From Leptospiraceae bacterium (GTDB lineage Bacteria; Spirochaetota; Leptospiria; Leptospirales; Leptonemataceae), in NCBI GenBank assembly GCA_026418015.1, contig JAOACE010000005.1, positions 1 to 64,000 on the forward strand: DNA of 64,000 nucleotides, written 5' to 3'. A program made the translations under genes and the position numbers. Below, piece by piece: positions 1-9,804 of this stretch. How positions within the stretch are numbered: the first letter of the stretch is position 1; each line of letters opens with the position of its first letter. The notes beneath the pieces are model-generated. The model did not search any database, had not been told where the DNA came from, and saw only the letters and a program-made list of their open reading frames with translations.

Positions 1-545
1 TATATGTTCTTTTTGGATAAAGGTTTGGTACGAAATAATTCTTAAAGGAATTTGTACAGAACCTTGGCTTTTAATTTTAAAAAAGATTTCGTATTCTTGT
101 TGTGGGTTAAAGCTTAAAGGAAATAAAAAATTTCGGTGAGGGATTTCTCTTGCATAGAAATTTCTTAAATCTCCTGTTTGCACTGTTTTGATGATTTTTC
201 CAGAATCTAATAAATAATAATCTATTTCATCTAATAATGTATAATAGAGTTCAATTAATATTTGTTGATTTTGATTTGTAGGATTTTTGATTTTAAAATA
301 AACCCAATGAGTGCTGCTGGAATAACCAAAATTGGGAATTTCTTTATCGGATTTTTAAATTCAGAAATTTTGGTTTTAATTGTTTCGATAGTTTCTTGAT
401 GGGTTTTATCTTCGTATAGATAGAGTTCTTTTCCGATAATGAACTCTTCGATTTTTTCGGTTAAGATGGGTGCTATTTCGTTAGCATTGAGTTGAAAGGA
501 AATAATACAAATTAAAAAGCATATGTATTTTTTCATATAAAACAT
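1..545 (-). pseudogene. 7TMR-DISM extracellular domain 2-type protein, N-terminal part, apparently frameshifted; continues beyond window start
   Basis: ORF 255..545 has a signal peptide and a DISMED2-like N-half. Reading minus-strand bases 1-350 in a shifted frame gives SDKEIPNFGYSSSTHWVYFKIKNPTNQNQQILIELYYTLLDEIDYYLLDSGKIIKTVQTGDLRNFYAREIPHRNFLFPLSF..., a typical DISMED2 continuation. The frame changes at a T5 run (352-356). Confidence 0.75.
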
Positions 546-638
546 TTATTTTAATTTAAAAAATTATCAAGATAAATTTTATTTAAATTATGAATCAAAT
601 ATATATGAAATATATATAATTGATAAAAAATTCTTTTA

Positions 639-667
639 TTGACATATAGTTATAATGGATTTTATAA
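639..667 (+). promoter_or_regulatory. Putative sigma70-type promoter for rhodanese gene
   Basis: TTGACA 639-644, then TTATAA 662-667 with 17-nt spacer. Confidence 0.4.
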
Positions 668-698
668 AAAAAGATTTACAGATCAGCATAATAAAATA

Positions 699-730
699 AA
701 ATATACATTATACATGTATAATGTATATTT
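699..730. promoter_or_regulatory. 32-bp perfect palindrome, candidate operator or leader hairpin
   Basis: AAATATACATTATACA/TGTATAATGTATATTT, perfect dyad, ends a few nt before the SD AGGAG of the rhodanese gene. Confidence 0.7.
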
Positions 731-743
731 ATAGGAGATGCTT

Positions 744-1139
744 ATGAAGAAAATTCACATATTGCTTATACTTATTATAACAATTAGTATACGTGGATAT
801 GAAATACAAGGACAAAGTAAACCATCGCAAACTACTTCTGTTCAAAGTTTAAATCAAGAGGTTCAAACTCTTTTAAGTAAGAATGCGATAGTAATAGATG
901 TAAGAACAAAAGAAGAGTTTCAGATGGCACATTACAAAGATGCCTTAAATATCCCTTATGATGAAATTGAAAAACACATAAAAAAATTAGAAGCATATAA
1001 AGATAAACCAATTATTTTGTATTGTAGAAGTGGAAGAAGAGCTAGTATAGCAAAACAAACTCTCGAAAAATATGGTTTTAAAAATGTTCTCAATGCAATT
1101 AATTTAGATTATTTTCCAGCAGATAAAATTGTAAGATAA
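744..1139 (+). CDS. Exported rhodanese-like sulfurtransferase
   Basis: Signal peptide; rhodanese motifs DVRTKEEFQMAHYKDALNIPYDEI and active-site loop YCRSGRRA. Start likely ATG 744 (AGGAG SD), not 738. Confidence 0.85.
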   Translation: MKKIHILLILIITISIRGYEIQGQSKPSQTTSVQSLNQEVQTLLSKNAIVIDVRTKEEFQMAHYKDALNIPYDEIEKHIKKLEAYKDKPIILYCRSGRRASIAKQTLEKYGFKNVLNAINLDYFPADKIVR

Positions 1140-1257
1140 GATTTACAAAAAATTCTTAATAAAAAAAAAGATTTTTCTACATAAGAATATAAGATTTTGA
1201 TGATTATAAAATAAATTTATAAAATATGTAAAAAATATAAGTAAAACTATAGGAAAA

Positions 1258-1767
1258 TCATGCTGCTGGGCAAGAAAACAAACTATAAACCTCCAGGTTT
1301 ATATGGTTAATTCTATTATTATATGAATAGTTATTCCCAGACTGGATGTTAGCATAAATAATTTGTTCATCTGGGTTTAGATTAGGAATCAAGAAGATGG
1401 GAGTGACAGGATTTCCTTCCTGTTGCATTTCCCAATCTAACATGATGCGAATCAAAAGACTGATAGAATATCCTAAAAACAATCTTAATTCACCCAATTT
1501 GCCCCAATAGGTTGGCTGAATTTGAATTTTCCTAATTACATAGTTATATGTCCTTGGTTGATAGGTGGCTGTAAGAGTTCTTTTGGTCGGTGCTTGGCTA
1601 ATTTTATAAAGATAAACAAGATATTTTTTCAACAAATAGTCAATTGTTAAAGATATATTTCCGTTGAACCTTGTATTAGATAAGTAAACTAAATATTGAT
1701 AATGAAAAAGTGTAATGTTAATCGATGTTACATTATTCTTGTGGGTAAAAAAATGTTGTGTTTTCAT
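1258..1767 (-). CDS. DUF1564-like protein, paralog of 46957..47466
   Basis: 169 aa, roughly 70% identical by eye to 46957..47466 over full length; shared core KRTLTATYQPRT-YVI-KI-IQPTYWGKL-ELR and C-terminal SCPAA. Family name is from recollection. Confidence 0.65.
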   Translation of the reverse strand: MKTQHFFTHKNNVTSINITLFHYQYLVYLSNTRFNGNISLTIDYLLKKYLVYLYKISQAPTKRTLTATYQPRTYNYVIRKIQIQPTYWGKLGELRLFLGYSISLLIRIMLDWEMQQEGNPVTPIFLIPNLNPDEQIIYANIQSGNNYSYNNRINHINLEVYSLFSCPAA

Positions 1768-1927
1768 ATTTATTTATATGTGCATTTATATAAATTTGTA
1801 TCAAAAAAATTTTAGGAATTTTTGTCGTATCGTTCTTGGTGTGAATTTTTGAATCAAACTTAATTCTGATTCTTATTTTATTATTTTTTTGATTTTCTCT
1901 ATTTTATAACAAAAAAAAGTGATTTTT

Positions 1928-2707
1928 GTGCTTGCAGTTAGGGTTATACCATGTTTAGATATAAAAGATGGTCGGGTTGTTAAGGGAGTGAATTTCGTCA
2001 ATTTAGTGGATGCGGGTGACCCCGTCGAGAACGCTCAAATTTATGCAGAACAAGGAGCAGATGAATTAACCTTCCTTGATATTACTGCAAGTGCAGAAAA
2101 AAGAAAAATCGTCAGAAATCTTGTAGAAAAAGTAGCTGATCAGATTTTTATCCCTTTTTCCGTAGGTGGTGGTATCAAAACTGTCGACGATGTTGAAAAT
2201 ATTTTGATGGGAGGGGCAGATAAGGTTTCAATCAATACATCTGCTTTTCAAAATCCAAATTTGTTATACGAGTCTGCTAAGGTTTTTGGAAGTCAATGTA
2301 TTATATGTGCTATCGATGCAAAGTGGAACGATCAAATGAATGATTACGAAGTATACTTACATGGTGGAAGAACACCTACGGGTTTTTCTGCTATTGAATG
2401 GGCTAAAATAGCAGAAGATAAAGGTGCTGGAGAAATTTTATTGACAAGTATGGATTGTGATGGTACCAAAAATGGGTATGATCTAAAATTGACTCAGTTA
2501 GTTGTTGATAATACTACAATTCCAGTAATTGCTTCTGGTGGAGCAGGAAAATTAGAACATTTTACTGAAGCAATAAAAATCGCAGGAGCAAATGCAGTAC
2601 TTGCTGCATCTGTTTTTCATTTTCGGGAATTTACCATTTTTGATGTAAAAAAAGAATTAGAAAAAAATCATATACCTGTTAGATTCCCTTATAAAAGTAA
2701 TTTATAA
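1928..2707 (+). CDS. hisF: Imidazole glycerol phosphate synthase subunit HisF
   Basis: [41 protein letters not shown] motifs. Likely GTG start 1928. Confidence 0.95.
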   Translation: MLAVRVIPCLDIKDGRVVKGVNFVNLVDAGDPVENAQIYAEQGADELTFLDITASAEKRKIVRNLVEKVADQIFIPFSVGGGIKTVDDVENILMGGADKVSINTSAFQNPNLLYESAKVFGSQCIICAIDAKWNDQMNDYEVYLHGGRTPTGFSAIEWAKIAEDKGAGEILLTSMDCDGTKNGYDLKLTQLVVDNTTIPVIASGGAGKLEHFTEAIKIAGANAVLAASVFHFREFTIFDVKKELEKNHIPVRFPYKSNL

Positions 2708-2729
2708 AAGTAATTCTTAGGAGGATTAT

Positions 2730-3008
2730 ATGGAATTTTTGATGAACTTAGAAAATATATTAAAACAACGTAAAAAAGAACTTCCCCAAGGTTCCTACAC
2801 AGCAAGGTTGTTCCAAGAAGGCGAAGATAGAATTCTAAAAAAAATTATCGAAGAAGCAGGCGAAGTGTTGTTAGCAATTAAAGGTGGACAAAAAAAAGAA
2901 ATTATCCACGAAAGTGCTGATCTAATTTTTCATTTAATGGTTGCTCTTGTGGAAAAAGATATTTCCTTAGAAGAAGTAGTAGAAGAACTAAAAAGAAGGC
3001 ATAAGTGA
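2730..3008 (+). CDS. hisE: Phosphoribosyl-ATP pyrophosphatase
   Basis: [32 protein letters not shown]...[11 protein letters not shown], adjacent to hisF. Confidence 0.93.
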   Translation: MEFLMNLENILKQRKKELPQGSYTARLFQEGEDRILKKIIEEAGEVLLAIKGGQKKEIIHESADLIFHLMVALVEKDISLEEVVEELKRRHK

Positions 3009-3856
3009 TGAAGTTAAAAGAACATTTTTTAAGTGTTTCGAGTGAGCGTGATTTTTTTAACAAAAAAATAGGCGGAAAAAATCCCTTTTTTTTGATTGCT
3101 GGACCTTGTGTGATAGAATCCAAAGAGCTTTTGGCAAACGTATGCGAAAAAATCAAAAAGATTACTGACGAATTGGGAATTTTATATGTCTTTAAATCGA
3201 GTTTTGATAAAGCAAATCGAACTTCTTTAAATAGCAAAAGAGGTCCAGGTTTAGAAGAAGGTTTAAAATTATTAGAATGGATCAAAAAAGAGTTTGATGT
3301 ACTTGTTTTAACAGATGTACACGAAACAAATCAAGTTCAGGCTGTTTCGCAGGTAGTAGACATTCTACAAATCCCTGCTTTTTTATGTAGGCAAACGGAT
3401 TTAGTCGTTGAATGTGCAAAAACCAACAAATGGATCAACGTAAAAAAAGGACAATTCTTGGCTCCTTGGGATGTAAAATCCATCATCGAAAAGGTTTACG
3501 CAGTAGGGAATAAAAATTTACTCCTAACAGAAAGAGGCGTTTCTTTTGGTTATAATAATTTAGTTTTTGATCCACGTTCTATTCCTATCATGCATAGTTT
3601 TGATGTTCCCGTGGTGATTGATGGAACACACAGCACACAACTTCCAGGTGGAATGGGGAATCAAAGTGGAGGAAATAGAGAATTAGCTCCCTATATTCTA
3701 AAATCTGCTGTGGCAATTGGTGTAGAAGGTATCTTTATGGAAGTTCATCCTGAACCAGAAAAAGCTTGGTCAGATTCTGCAACTCAATACTGGTTAGATA
3801 AAACGCCAGATTTATTAAAACAATTGTATGAATTGGATCGATTGGTCAAAAGTTAA
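3005..3856 (+). CDS. kdsA: 3-deoxy-8-phosphooctulonate synthase
   Basis: [46 protein letters not shown] motifs. Confidence 0.95.
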   Translation: MMKLKEHFLSVSSERDFFNKKIGGKNPFFLIAGPCVIESKELLANVCEKIKKITDELGILYVFKSSFDKANRTSLNSKRGPGLEEGLKLLEWIKKEFDVLVLTDVHETNQVQAVSQVVDILQIPAFLCRQTDLVVECAKTNKWINVKKGQFLAPWDVKSIIEKVYAVGNKNLLLTERGVSFGYNNLVFDPRSIPIMHSFDVPVVIDGTHSTQLPGGMGNQSGGNRELAPYILKSAVAIGVEGIFMEVHPEPEKAWSDSATQYWLDKTPDLLKQLYELDRLVKS

Positions 3857-4415
3857 AATTTTTTATCTATTTTTTTTATTAATTATATCTTGTAAAGACG
3901 AATATCCCATCTTAAAAGAAGAATCGCGGGAAACCTTTGCTAATTTAAGGTTCTCGAATTTTAGGAAAATTCAGTATAAGGGAATAGGGATAAAAAAATG
4001 GGAATTACAGTCCGAAGAAGCATATGTTTATCAAGATGAAAACCAACAAAACGTAAAAAAAATCATCGTATATAATTTTACGTTCGAACAATTCCTACCA
4101 GAAAAGGCTTTTTTTAAAGCAAAAAAAGCTGTATTAGATCAGCAAGAAAATAAAATGTTTTTAGAAGGAGATGCCGAATTTTCGGACAAAGAAATTCAGC
4201 TTAAATCAGACACTTTGATCTACGAAGTTGAAAAAGGAATCTTAGATACAGAACATCCTGTTATTCTAAAAAGAAAAAATACAGAATTAAAATGTTTAAA
4301 AGGATTGTATTACGATAAAAAGAACGATTTACAAATTTGTAGAAACCCCGCTGGAACCATTATACAAAATAATCGTACACAAAACAAAGATGAAACAAAC
4401 AATTTCTTTTTTTAG
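3828..4415 (+). CDS. lptC: LPS export protein LptC-like lipoprotein
   Basis: Signal with lipobox LLIISC; LptC-like KWELQSEEAYV...GDAEFSDKEIQLKSDTLIY; sits between kdsA and lptA/lptB. Confidence 0.7.
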   Translation: MNWIDWSKVKIFYLFFLLIISCKDEYPILKEESRETFANLRFSNFRKIQYKGIGIKKWELQSEEAYVYQDENQQNVKKIIVYNFTFEQFLPEKAFFKAKKAVLDQQENKMFLEGDAEFSDKEIQLKSDTLIYEVEKGILDTEHPVILKRKNTELKCLKGLYYDKKNDLQICRNPAGTIIQNNRTQNKDETNNFFF

Positions 4416-5739
4416 TTTGATTTTAATTTTAATTACGAATCAATGCAATTATCAAAAAAAAAGTCCTATAATATCAAATTTTGAACCTTACTCTTCCTTA
4501 GGCGAAGAGATGATTTTCCCCGAACAAGGAAACCTAATCAAAAAAATAGAAAATACAAAAAAGCGAAAGAACATAGTAACTTACTATTATGCAAATGAGC
4601 TAATTCGAAAAAAAATTCTTTGGAAAGGGAAAGAAGATTACCAGACAATTTTAAGAGGAGATGCTATCATTATTCATGAAAAAACAAAAATACAAGCACC
4701 AGAAATTATATTGGATCCCGATAATAATGGTATAATCAACGGAAAGATTCTTATTTCGGAAAGTGAACAAGGGATTTATTTTTATGCCGATGGTGGTGAA
4801 TACAATCGAAGCGAAGAATATATTAAGATCAAAAATAATCCCTATATGAGAATTAAAAACAATCAAGATACGATTTTGATCGAAACCAGAGAAATTGTTC
4901 GAAATATTGCAGAAAAAAACATTGTTTTTGTTGACTATGTAAAAATGCATGGAGATGACTGGGTAATGTTCTCGGACGAAAGTATATACTACGACGATAC
5001 GAAAAAATTTATATTAAAATACCATCCTGTTCTGTTAGGGAAGGATTTATACTTAACAGCTCAAACCTTTGTTTATAAAAGTGATGAACAAAAGATTATG
5101 ATAGATCAAAATCCCGTTATTTTGACTAATTTGAATGCAACAAAGCAAAACGAAGATTCAAACAAAAAAAACGAAACAGAAATCATGCACATTTCTTCTG
5201 ATTTAATCGAATATAACCTAAAAGAACGATCGGGAATTGTTAAAGGCAATGTCCTAATGCAATCTAAGACAAAAACCATTCAAGGCGAAGAATTTCTTTT
5301 AAAAGGAAAAGGAATAGAAAAGATTGTTAGCGAGAAAAATGTCACAATTGTCGACAAAAAAGAAAATTTTTTTTTAAAATCCAACTATATGGAATATGAT
5401 TTAAAGAATCGTAAACTTTACTTAAAAAATCAACCCCATTTAATTACTTATGATGATATTACCAAAGAAAATAAGACGATCAAACAAGAGCTAAAAGCTG
5501 CAATCATCGAAAGAAATTTCGAAAAAGAAATTACTACTGCAAAAGGAAACATTTATTTTAAACGCGGAAACGAAATAGCAAATTCAGAATATGCTATCAT
5601 AGACGAAAAAAACGAAACAATGAAGTTAATCGGTAATCCCATACTCAAAAGAGGTGATACAGAAATTCATTGCAAAGAAATCAATGTATACAAAGATAAA
5701 ATAGAATTACAAAGAGAATTAGAAGCGAAAATATATTAA
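4390..5739 (+). CDS. lptA: OstA/LptA-like LPS export protein (extended)
   Basis: Repeated OstA-like segments ([52 protein letters not shown]), directly upstream of lptB. Confidence 0.7.
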   Translation: MKQTISFFSLILILITNQCNYQKKSPIISNFEPYSSLGEEMIFPEQGNLIKKIENTKKRKNIVTYYYANELIRKKILWKGKEDYQTILRGDAIIIHEKTKIQAPEIILDPDNNGIINGKILISESEQGIYFYADGGEYNRSEEYIKIKNNPYMRIKNNQDTILIETREIVRNIAEKNIVFVDYVKMHGDDWVMFSDESIYYDDTKKFILKYHPVLLGKDLYLTAQTFVYKSDEQKIMIDQNPVILTNLNATKQNEDSNKKNETEIMHISSDLIEYNLKERSGIVKGNVLMQSKTKTIQGEEFLLKGKGIEKIVSEKNVTIVDKKENFFLKSNYMEYDLKNRKLYLKNQPHLITYDDITKENKTIKQELKAAIIERNFEKEITTAKGNIYFKRGNEIANSEYAIIDEKNETMKLIGNPILKRGDTEIHCKEINVYKDKIELQRELEAKIY

Positions 5740-5747
5740 AAAAAATT

Positions 5748-6485
5748 ATGAAGGAAAATCAAACAAAAATATTTCGAATGGAAAATTTAGTAAAAATTTA
5801 TCATAGAAGAAAGGTAGTTGATAACGTCTCTTTTTACATAAAACAAAAAGAAATCGTTGGATTATTAGGACCTAATGGAGCTGGTAAAACTACCTCTTTT
5901 TATATGGCAGTGGGGTTAATTAAACCAGATTCTGGAAAAGTTTTTATTAACGACAGAGATGTTACAATTTTGCCGATGTTTAAAAAAGCGAGAGAAGGAA
6001 TTGGTTATTTAGCACAAGAACCATCTATTTTTAGAAAATTGACGGTAAGACAAAACATCGAAGCCGTATTAGAAATGCATCTAAAAGATAAAAACATTAT
6101 AAAAGAAAAAACCGATATTCTTATAGAAGAGTTAAATTTAAAAAAGGTTCAAGACCAAAAAGGCTATACACTTTCTGGTGGAGAAAGAAGAAGATGCGAA
6201 ATAGCAAGAGCATTGGCAACCGATCCAGATTTTATCTTGTTGGATGAACCATTTGCTGGTGTAGATCCCATAGCAGTAAAAGATATACAAAATTTGATTT
6301 TCCATTTAAGAGAAAGAGGCTTAGGAATTTTGATTACAGATCATAATGTAAGAGAAACCTTAAAAATTACTGATAGAGCATATATTATGTACTCTGGGCA
6401 GATTTTAAAATCGGGAAGTGCAAAAGAACTCGTCGAAGATCCTAAAATTAAAGAAATCTATTTAGGAGAAGATTTTTCACTATAA
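5748..6485 (+). CDS. lptB: LPS export ABC transporter ATP-binding protein
   Basis: Walker [25 protein letters not shown], Walker [14 protein letters not shown]. Confidence 0.94.
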   Translation: MKENQTKIFRMENLVKIYHRRKVVDNVSFYIKQKEIVGLLGPNGAGKTTSFYMAVGLIKPDSGKVFINDRDVTILPMFKKAREGIGYLAQEPSIFRKLTVRQNIEAVLEMHLKDKNIIKEKTDILIEELNLKKVQDQKGYTLSGGERRRCEIARALATDPDFILLDEPFAGVDPIAVKDIQNLIFHLRERGLGILITDHNVRETLKITDRAYIMYSGQILKSGSAKELVEDPKIKEIYLGEDFSL

Positions 6486-6487
6486 AT

Positions 6488-7840
6488 ATGAAGCAAAAAA
6501 TAGAACAAAGACAAATTCAAAAATTGGTTTTGACTCAGACATTAAAACAATCCATTGAATTATTACAGTATTCTCAATTAGAACTACAAGAAAAGCTAGA
6601 AGAAGAAGCAAAAGATAATCCTTTTCTTACAATTAAAAAGAAAAAAGAATTCATTCCATTAGGTTTATTTGATCGATATGTAGACTACGAAGCAACAGAA
6701 AGAAAACACAAAGCAATCGAAAATATCGCAGCAAAAACGCAGTCTTTGTATTCTCATTTATTAGATCAAGTTGAATATTGTGATTTAACAGAAAAAGAAA
6801 AAGAAGCAGCAAAAATTTTGATTACTTGTTTAGATAGAAACGGATTTTTAACACAAGATCCCGAAAAATTATTAAAACCATTTCATTTTTCTCCAGAAGA
6901 AATCTTAAAAATAAGGAAAAAAATTGCTGGTCTTGATCCAGTTGGCTGTTGCGCTCTGGATTATTTAGAATCCTTAAAATTTCAATTAGAATATAAAGAC
7001 GATATACCCGAGTCGAAAGACGCAATCTTTTTGTTGGATCATTTTAAAAAAGAGTTAGAAGATCAAAACTTCGAAGAAATTAAACGAAAAACTGATTTCG
7101 ACGACTTAAAATTAAAAAAAATCTTATCTTTAATAAGAACGTTAAATCCGTTTCCTGGTAGACAATATTCCAACGAAGAAATTGTCTACATAGAACCAGA
7201 TGTTTATGTTTTTGTCGAAGAAATAGAAGAAAATGGAACCAAAGATTATAAAATCGAAGTAGTTTTGAACGATAAAACACTTCAAAATATAGAATTCAAC
7301 AAAGAATATATTAAACAAGTACAACAAGAAAAACAACTCTCGAAACAAGAATTAGAAGAATTAAAGAAAAAATATTACAATGCAAAAATTCTTATTCAGG
7401 CAATTCAACAAAGAAACGAAACCTTGTTAAAAGTAGTACAATCGATTGCAAAATTTCAAAAAGAGTTTTTTGTTTCTGGAAAAAATTTAGTTCCGTTAAA
7501 ATTAAAGGATGTTGCAGATGATGTTGGAGTTCATGAATCAACCATTTCGCGAATAACAAGGAACAAATATGTTCATACAAAATGGGGGATTTTCGAATTA
7601 AAATATTTTTTTCGGCGTGGATTAAAAAGAATTAGCCAAGAAACAAAAATCACCACAGAAAAAGTAAAAGAGTTAATCCGAGAAATTATAGAAAAAGAAG
7701 ATAAAACAATACCGTTAAAAGATCAAGAGATAACAAATATTTTAATCAAAAAAGGAATTAAAATTGCGCGAAGAACTGTTTCGAAATACAGAAAAGAATT
7801 AGGAATTCCTTCCGTAGACGAAAGAATCATTAAACAATGA
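6488..7840 (+). CDS. rpoN: RNA polymerase sigma-54 factor
   Basis: N-terminal Q-rich activator-interacting region, VHESTISRITRNKYV HTH, RpoN box ARRTVSKYRKELGIPS. Confidence 0.95.
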   Translation: MKQKIEQRQIQKLVLTQTLKQSIELLQYSQLELQEKLEEEAKDNPFLTIKKKKEFIPLGLFDRYVDYEATERKHKAIENIAAKTQSLYSHLLDQVEYCDLTEKEKEAAKILITCLDRNGFLTQDPEKLLKPFHFSPEEILKIRKKIAGLDPVGCCALDYLESLKFQLEYKDDIPESKDAIFLLDHFKKELEDQNFEEIKRKTDFDDLKLKKILSLIRTLNPFPGRQYSNEEIVYIEPDVYVFVEEIEENGTKDYKIEVVLNDKTLQNIEFNKEYIKQVQQEKQLSKQELEELKKKYYNAKILIQAIQQRNETLLKVVQSIAKFQKEFFVSGKNLVPLKLKDVADDVGVHESTISRITRNKYVHTKWGIFELKYFFRRGLKRISQETKITTEKVKELIREIIEKEDKTIPLKDQEITNILIKKGIKIARRTVSKYRKELGIPSVDERIIKQ

Positions 7841-8827
7841 TTATTTTAAGTTCTCTATAAGAAATTGTAAGCTTGTTTCTCTTTCTTTTTTTTGGTTTGG
7901 ATCTTGATTTTCGTCAGTAAAGATTTGCATGGACTTATCACAATTAAGAAGATTAAAAAAACTAAATGCTGTATAGGCGGGATGTTCTGGATCTTCTAAC
8001 CCTACACTCATAATTGTGGGAATTTGGATTTTGTTTGCAATAAAAAGTGGTTCGTTTAGAAATTCGTATAAATTTTGGTTTTTGTTTTGGGATTTTTTTA
8101 ACAAAACAATTTTTTGGTATTCTTTTGCAAGCTGTGAACTACTCAATTTAATAAAATTCTCGAACCATACAGGCGATATTCTTTCTAAGGCTAATGCTTT
8201 AACAGATTCTGGTCGAAATGCAGCAGCAAATACTGCTAAATTTGCACCTAATCCTCTACCTATAATGCCTATTCTGTCGTGTCGAATACTGTTATTCAGA
8301 CGAATAAAATCTATTGCTCGAAGTAAATCTAAAACAAGAAAGACTCCATAATCATAGTTAAAAGGTTGTTTAAAGGTATCTAGAAAATAGGGAGGATAGA
8401 GAAATTCGATCTTTTTCGACTTATCGGATGATGAAATGTTTTTTAAATGTTCTTGTAAAATTTCTTCTTTGTGCAAATATAGATGTAAGTGGGCAATTCC
8501 ATTATTAGTTAAGGTTTGATTCATCTCTTCTAAATTATTAAATTCCTGCCAATAATCATGAACGCTAATTACAGCAGGAACTTTGGTTAACTTTCTAGGT
8601 ATAATCAAATAACCATGGATAATATTATCTAAATGCCCCTTAAACTGAATTTCGTAATTACTGGTTTTTGTTAAAGATTTACGAAGTTTAAGTTTAGATA
8701 CAGGTTCTAGTGGCTTTTTTTTAATTTTAATGATTTCTTCTTCCCAAAGTTTGTCGAAATTTAAGGGTTTTCTAACCTCTGGTATTGCTTTGTAACACTC
8801 ATCAAATGTAGGAAACTTTTTTGGCAT
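7841..8827 (-). CDS. Alpha/beta hydrolase (acetyl xylan esterase/dienelactone hydrolase type)
   Basis: PAVISVHDYW, nucleophile region GIIGRGLGANLAVFAAAF. Confidence 0.7.
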   Translation of the reverse strand: MPKKFPTFDECYKAIPEVRKPLNFDKLWEEEIIKIKKKPLEPVSKLKLRKSLTKTSNYEIQFKGHLDNIIHGYLIIPRKLTKVPAVISVHDYWQEFNNLEEMNQTLTNNGIAHLHLYLHKEEILQEHLKNISSSDKSKKIEFLYPPYFLDTFKQPFNYDYGVFLVLDLLRAIDFIRLNNSIRHDRIGIIGRGLGANLAVFAAAFRPESVKALALERISPVWFENFIKLSSSQLAKEYQKIVLLKKSQNKNQNLYEFLNEPLFIANKIQIPTIMSVGLEDPEHPAYTAFSFFNLLNCDKSMQIFTDENQDPNQKKERETSLQFLIENLK

Positions 8828-8961
8828 TAAGAATGCAATCTTTTATAAAGTTTTATTAAGTAAAGCAATAATTAAAGAAATTATTGTTGAATTTTTTACT
8901 ACAATAGAAAATATTAATTATAAAGATAGATCTATATCGATAATTAAAAATAGGAATAACT

Positions 8962-9348
8962 ATGAACATAGAAGAAATAAAAAAAGACGCAAAACTTTTA
9001 AAATTTTCGAGAGGGCAGAAAATATACGAAGATAAAAGTTATTTGTCAGATATAAAAATATTTTATATTTTAAAAGGAGAAGTTATTTTAAGAAAAAAAT
9101 ATACGCCTTTAGTCAAAGAAGAATTCCATCTTAAGGAAGGGGATTGGTTAGGGATACTAGAATTATATACTAGTAAGATAAGGATTACAGAAGCAGAAGC
9201 TTTAACAGATGTGGAGCTATTGGGGTTTGATAAAATTACCTTTGAGAGAATCTTAGTTAGTAATATACAAATATCATTAAAGGTTATTAGAATGTTAAGC
9301 CAAATTCTAAGAAAAGCAAACGAAAGAATTAAATCACTACCAGAATAA
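8962..9348 (+). CDS. Cyclic nucleotide-binding-fold protein, degenerate phosphate-binding cassette
   Basis: cNMP-binding beta-roll pattern (IFYILKGEVILRKKY...LKEGDWLGILELY) without the canonical FGE..PRSA cassette. Confidence 0.7.
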   Translation: MNIEEIKKDAKLLKFSRGQKIYEDKSYLSDIKIFYILKGEVILRKKYTPLVKEEFHLKEGDWLGILELYTSKIRITEAEALTDVELLGFDKITFERILVSNIQISLKVIRMLSQILRKANERIKSLPE

Positions 9349-9352
9349 TAAT

Positions 9353-9802
9353 ATGAAGATCTCAAATCATGATTACGATTTATTAAAGCTTGGTTTCGAA
9401 GGGGAACAAGCAATCACTAATGAATTGTTTTATAAGTACGGTAAGACTTACGAACCTAAACAAATTATAATTCGAGAAGGAGAATTTGGTAAGGATGTTT
9501 ATTTAATCATTTCAGGAAAAGTGATTGTTGCAGAGAGGTTAAGTAACTCAAAAAAATATAAAATGTTAGCCACATTGGGACCTGGGGAAATTTTTGGAGA
9601 AATGGCATTATTAGATGGACAGCCACGTTCAGCGACATTAGTAGCTGCAAGTCCATGTAAGATTCTTGTATTAAGTCCAGAAAATTTCGAAAAGGTTTTT
9701 AAAACTCATCCCCGTTGGGCATTAAAAATCTTGGCTGCTCTAACGAAAAGAATACAAAATGCATTTGAACAAATAGAATCCTATTATCAAGGTAAAAAAT
9801 AG
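9353..9802 (+). CDS. Cyclic nucleotide-binding domain protein
   Basis: Canonical cassette GEIFGEMALLDGQPRSATLVA. Confidence 0.88.
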   Translation: MKISNHDYDLLKLGFEGEQAITNELFYKYGKTYEPKQIIIREGEFGKDVYLIISGKVIVAERLSNSKKYKMLATLGPGEIFGEMALLDGQPRSATLVAASPCKILVLSPENFEKVFKTHPRWALKILAALTKRIQNAFEQIESYYQGKK

Positions 9803-9804
9803 TT

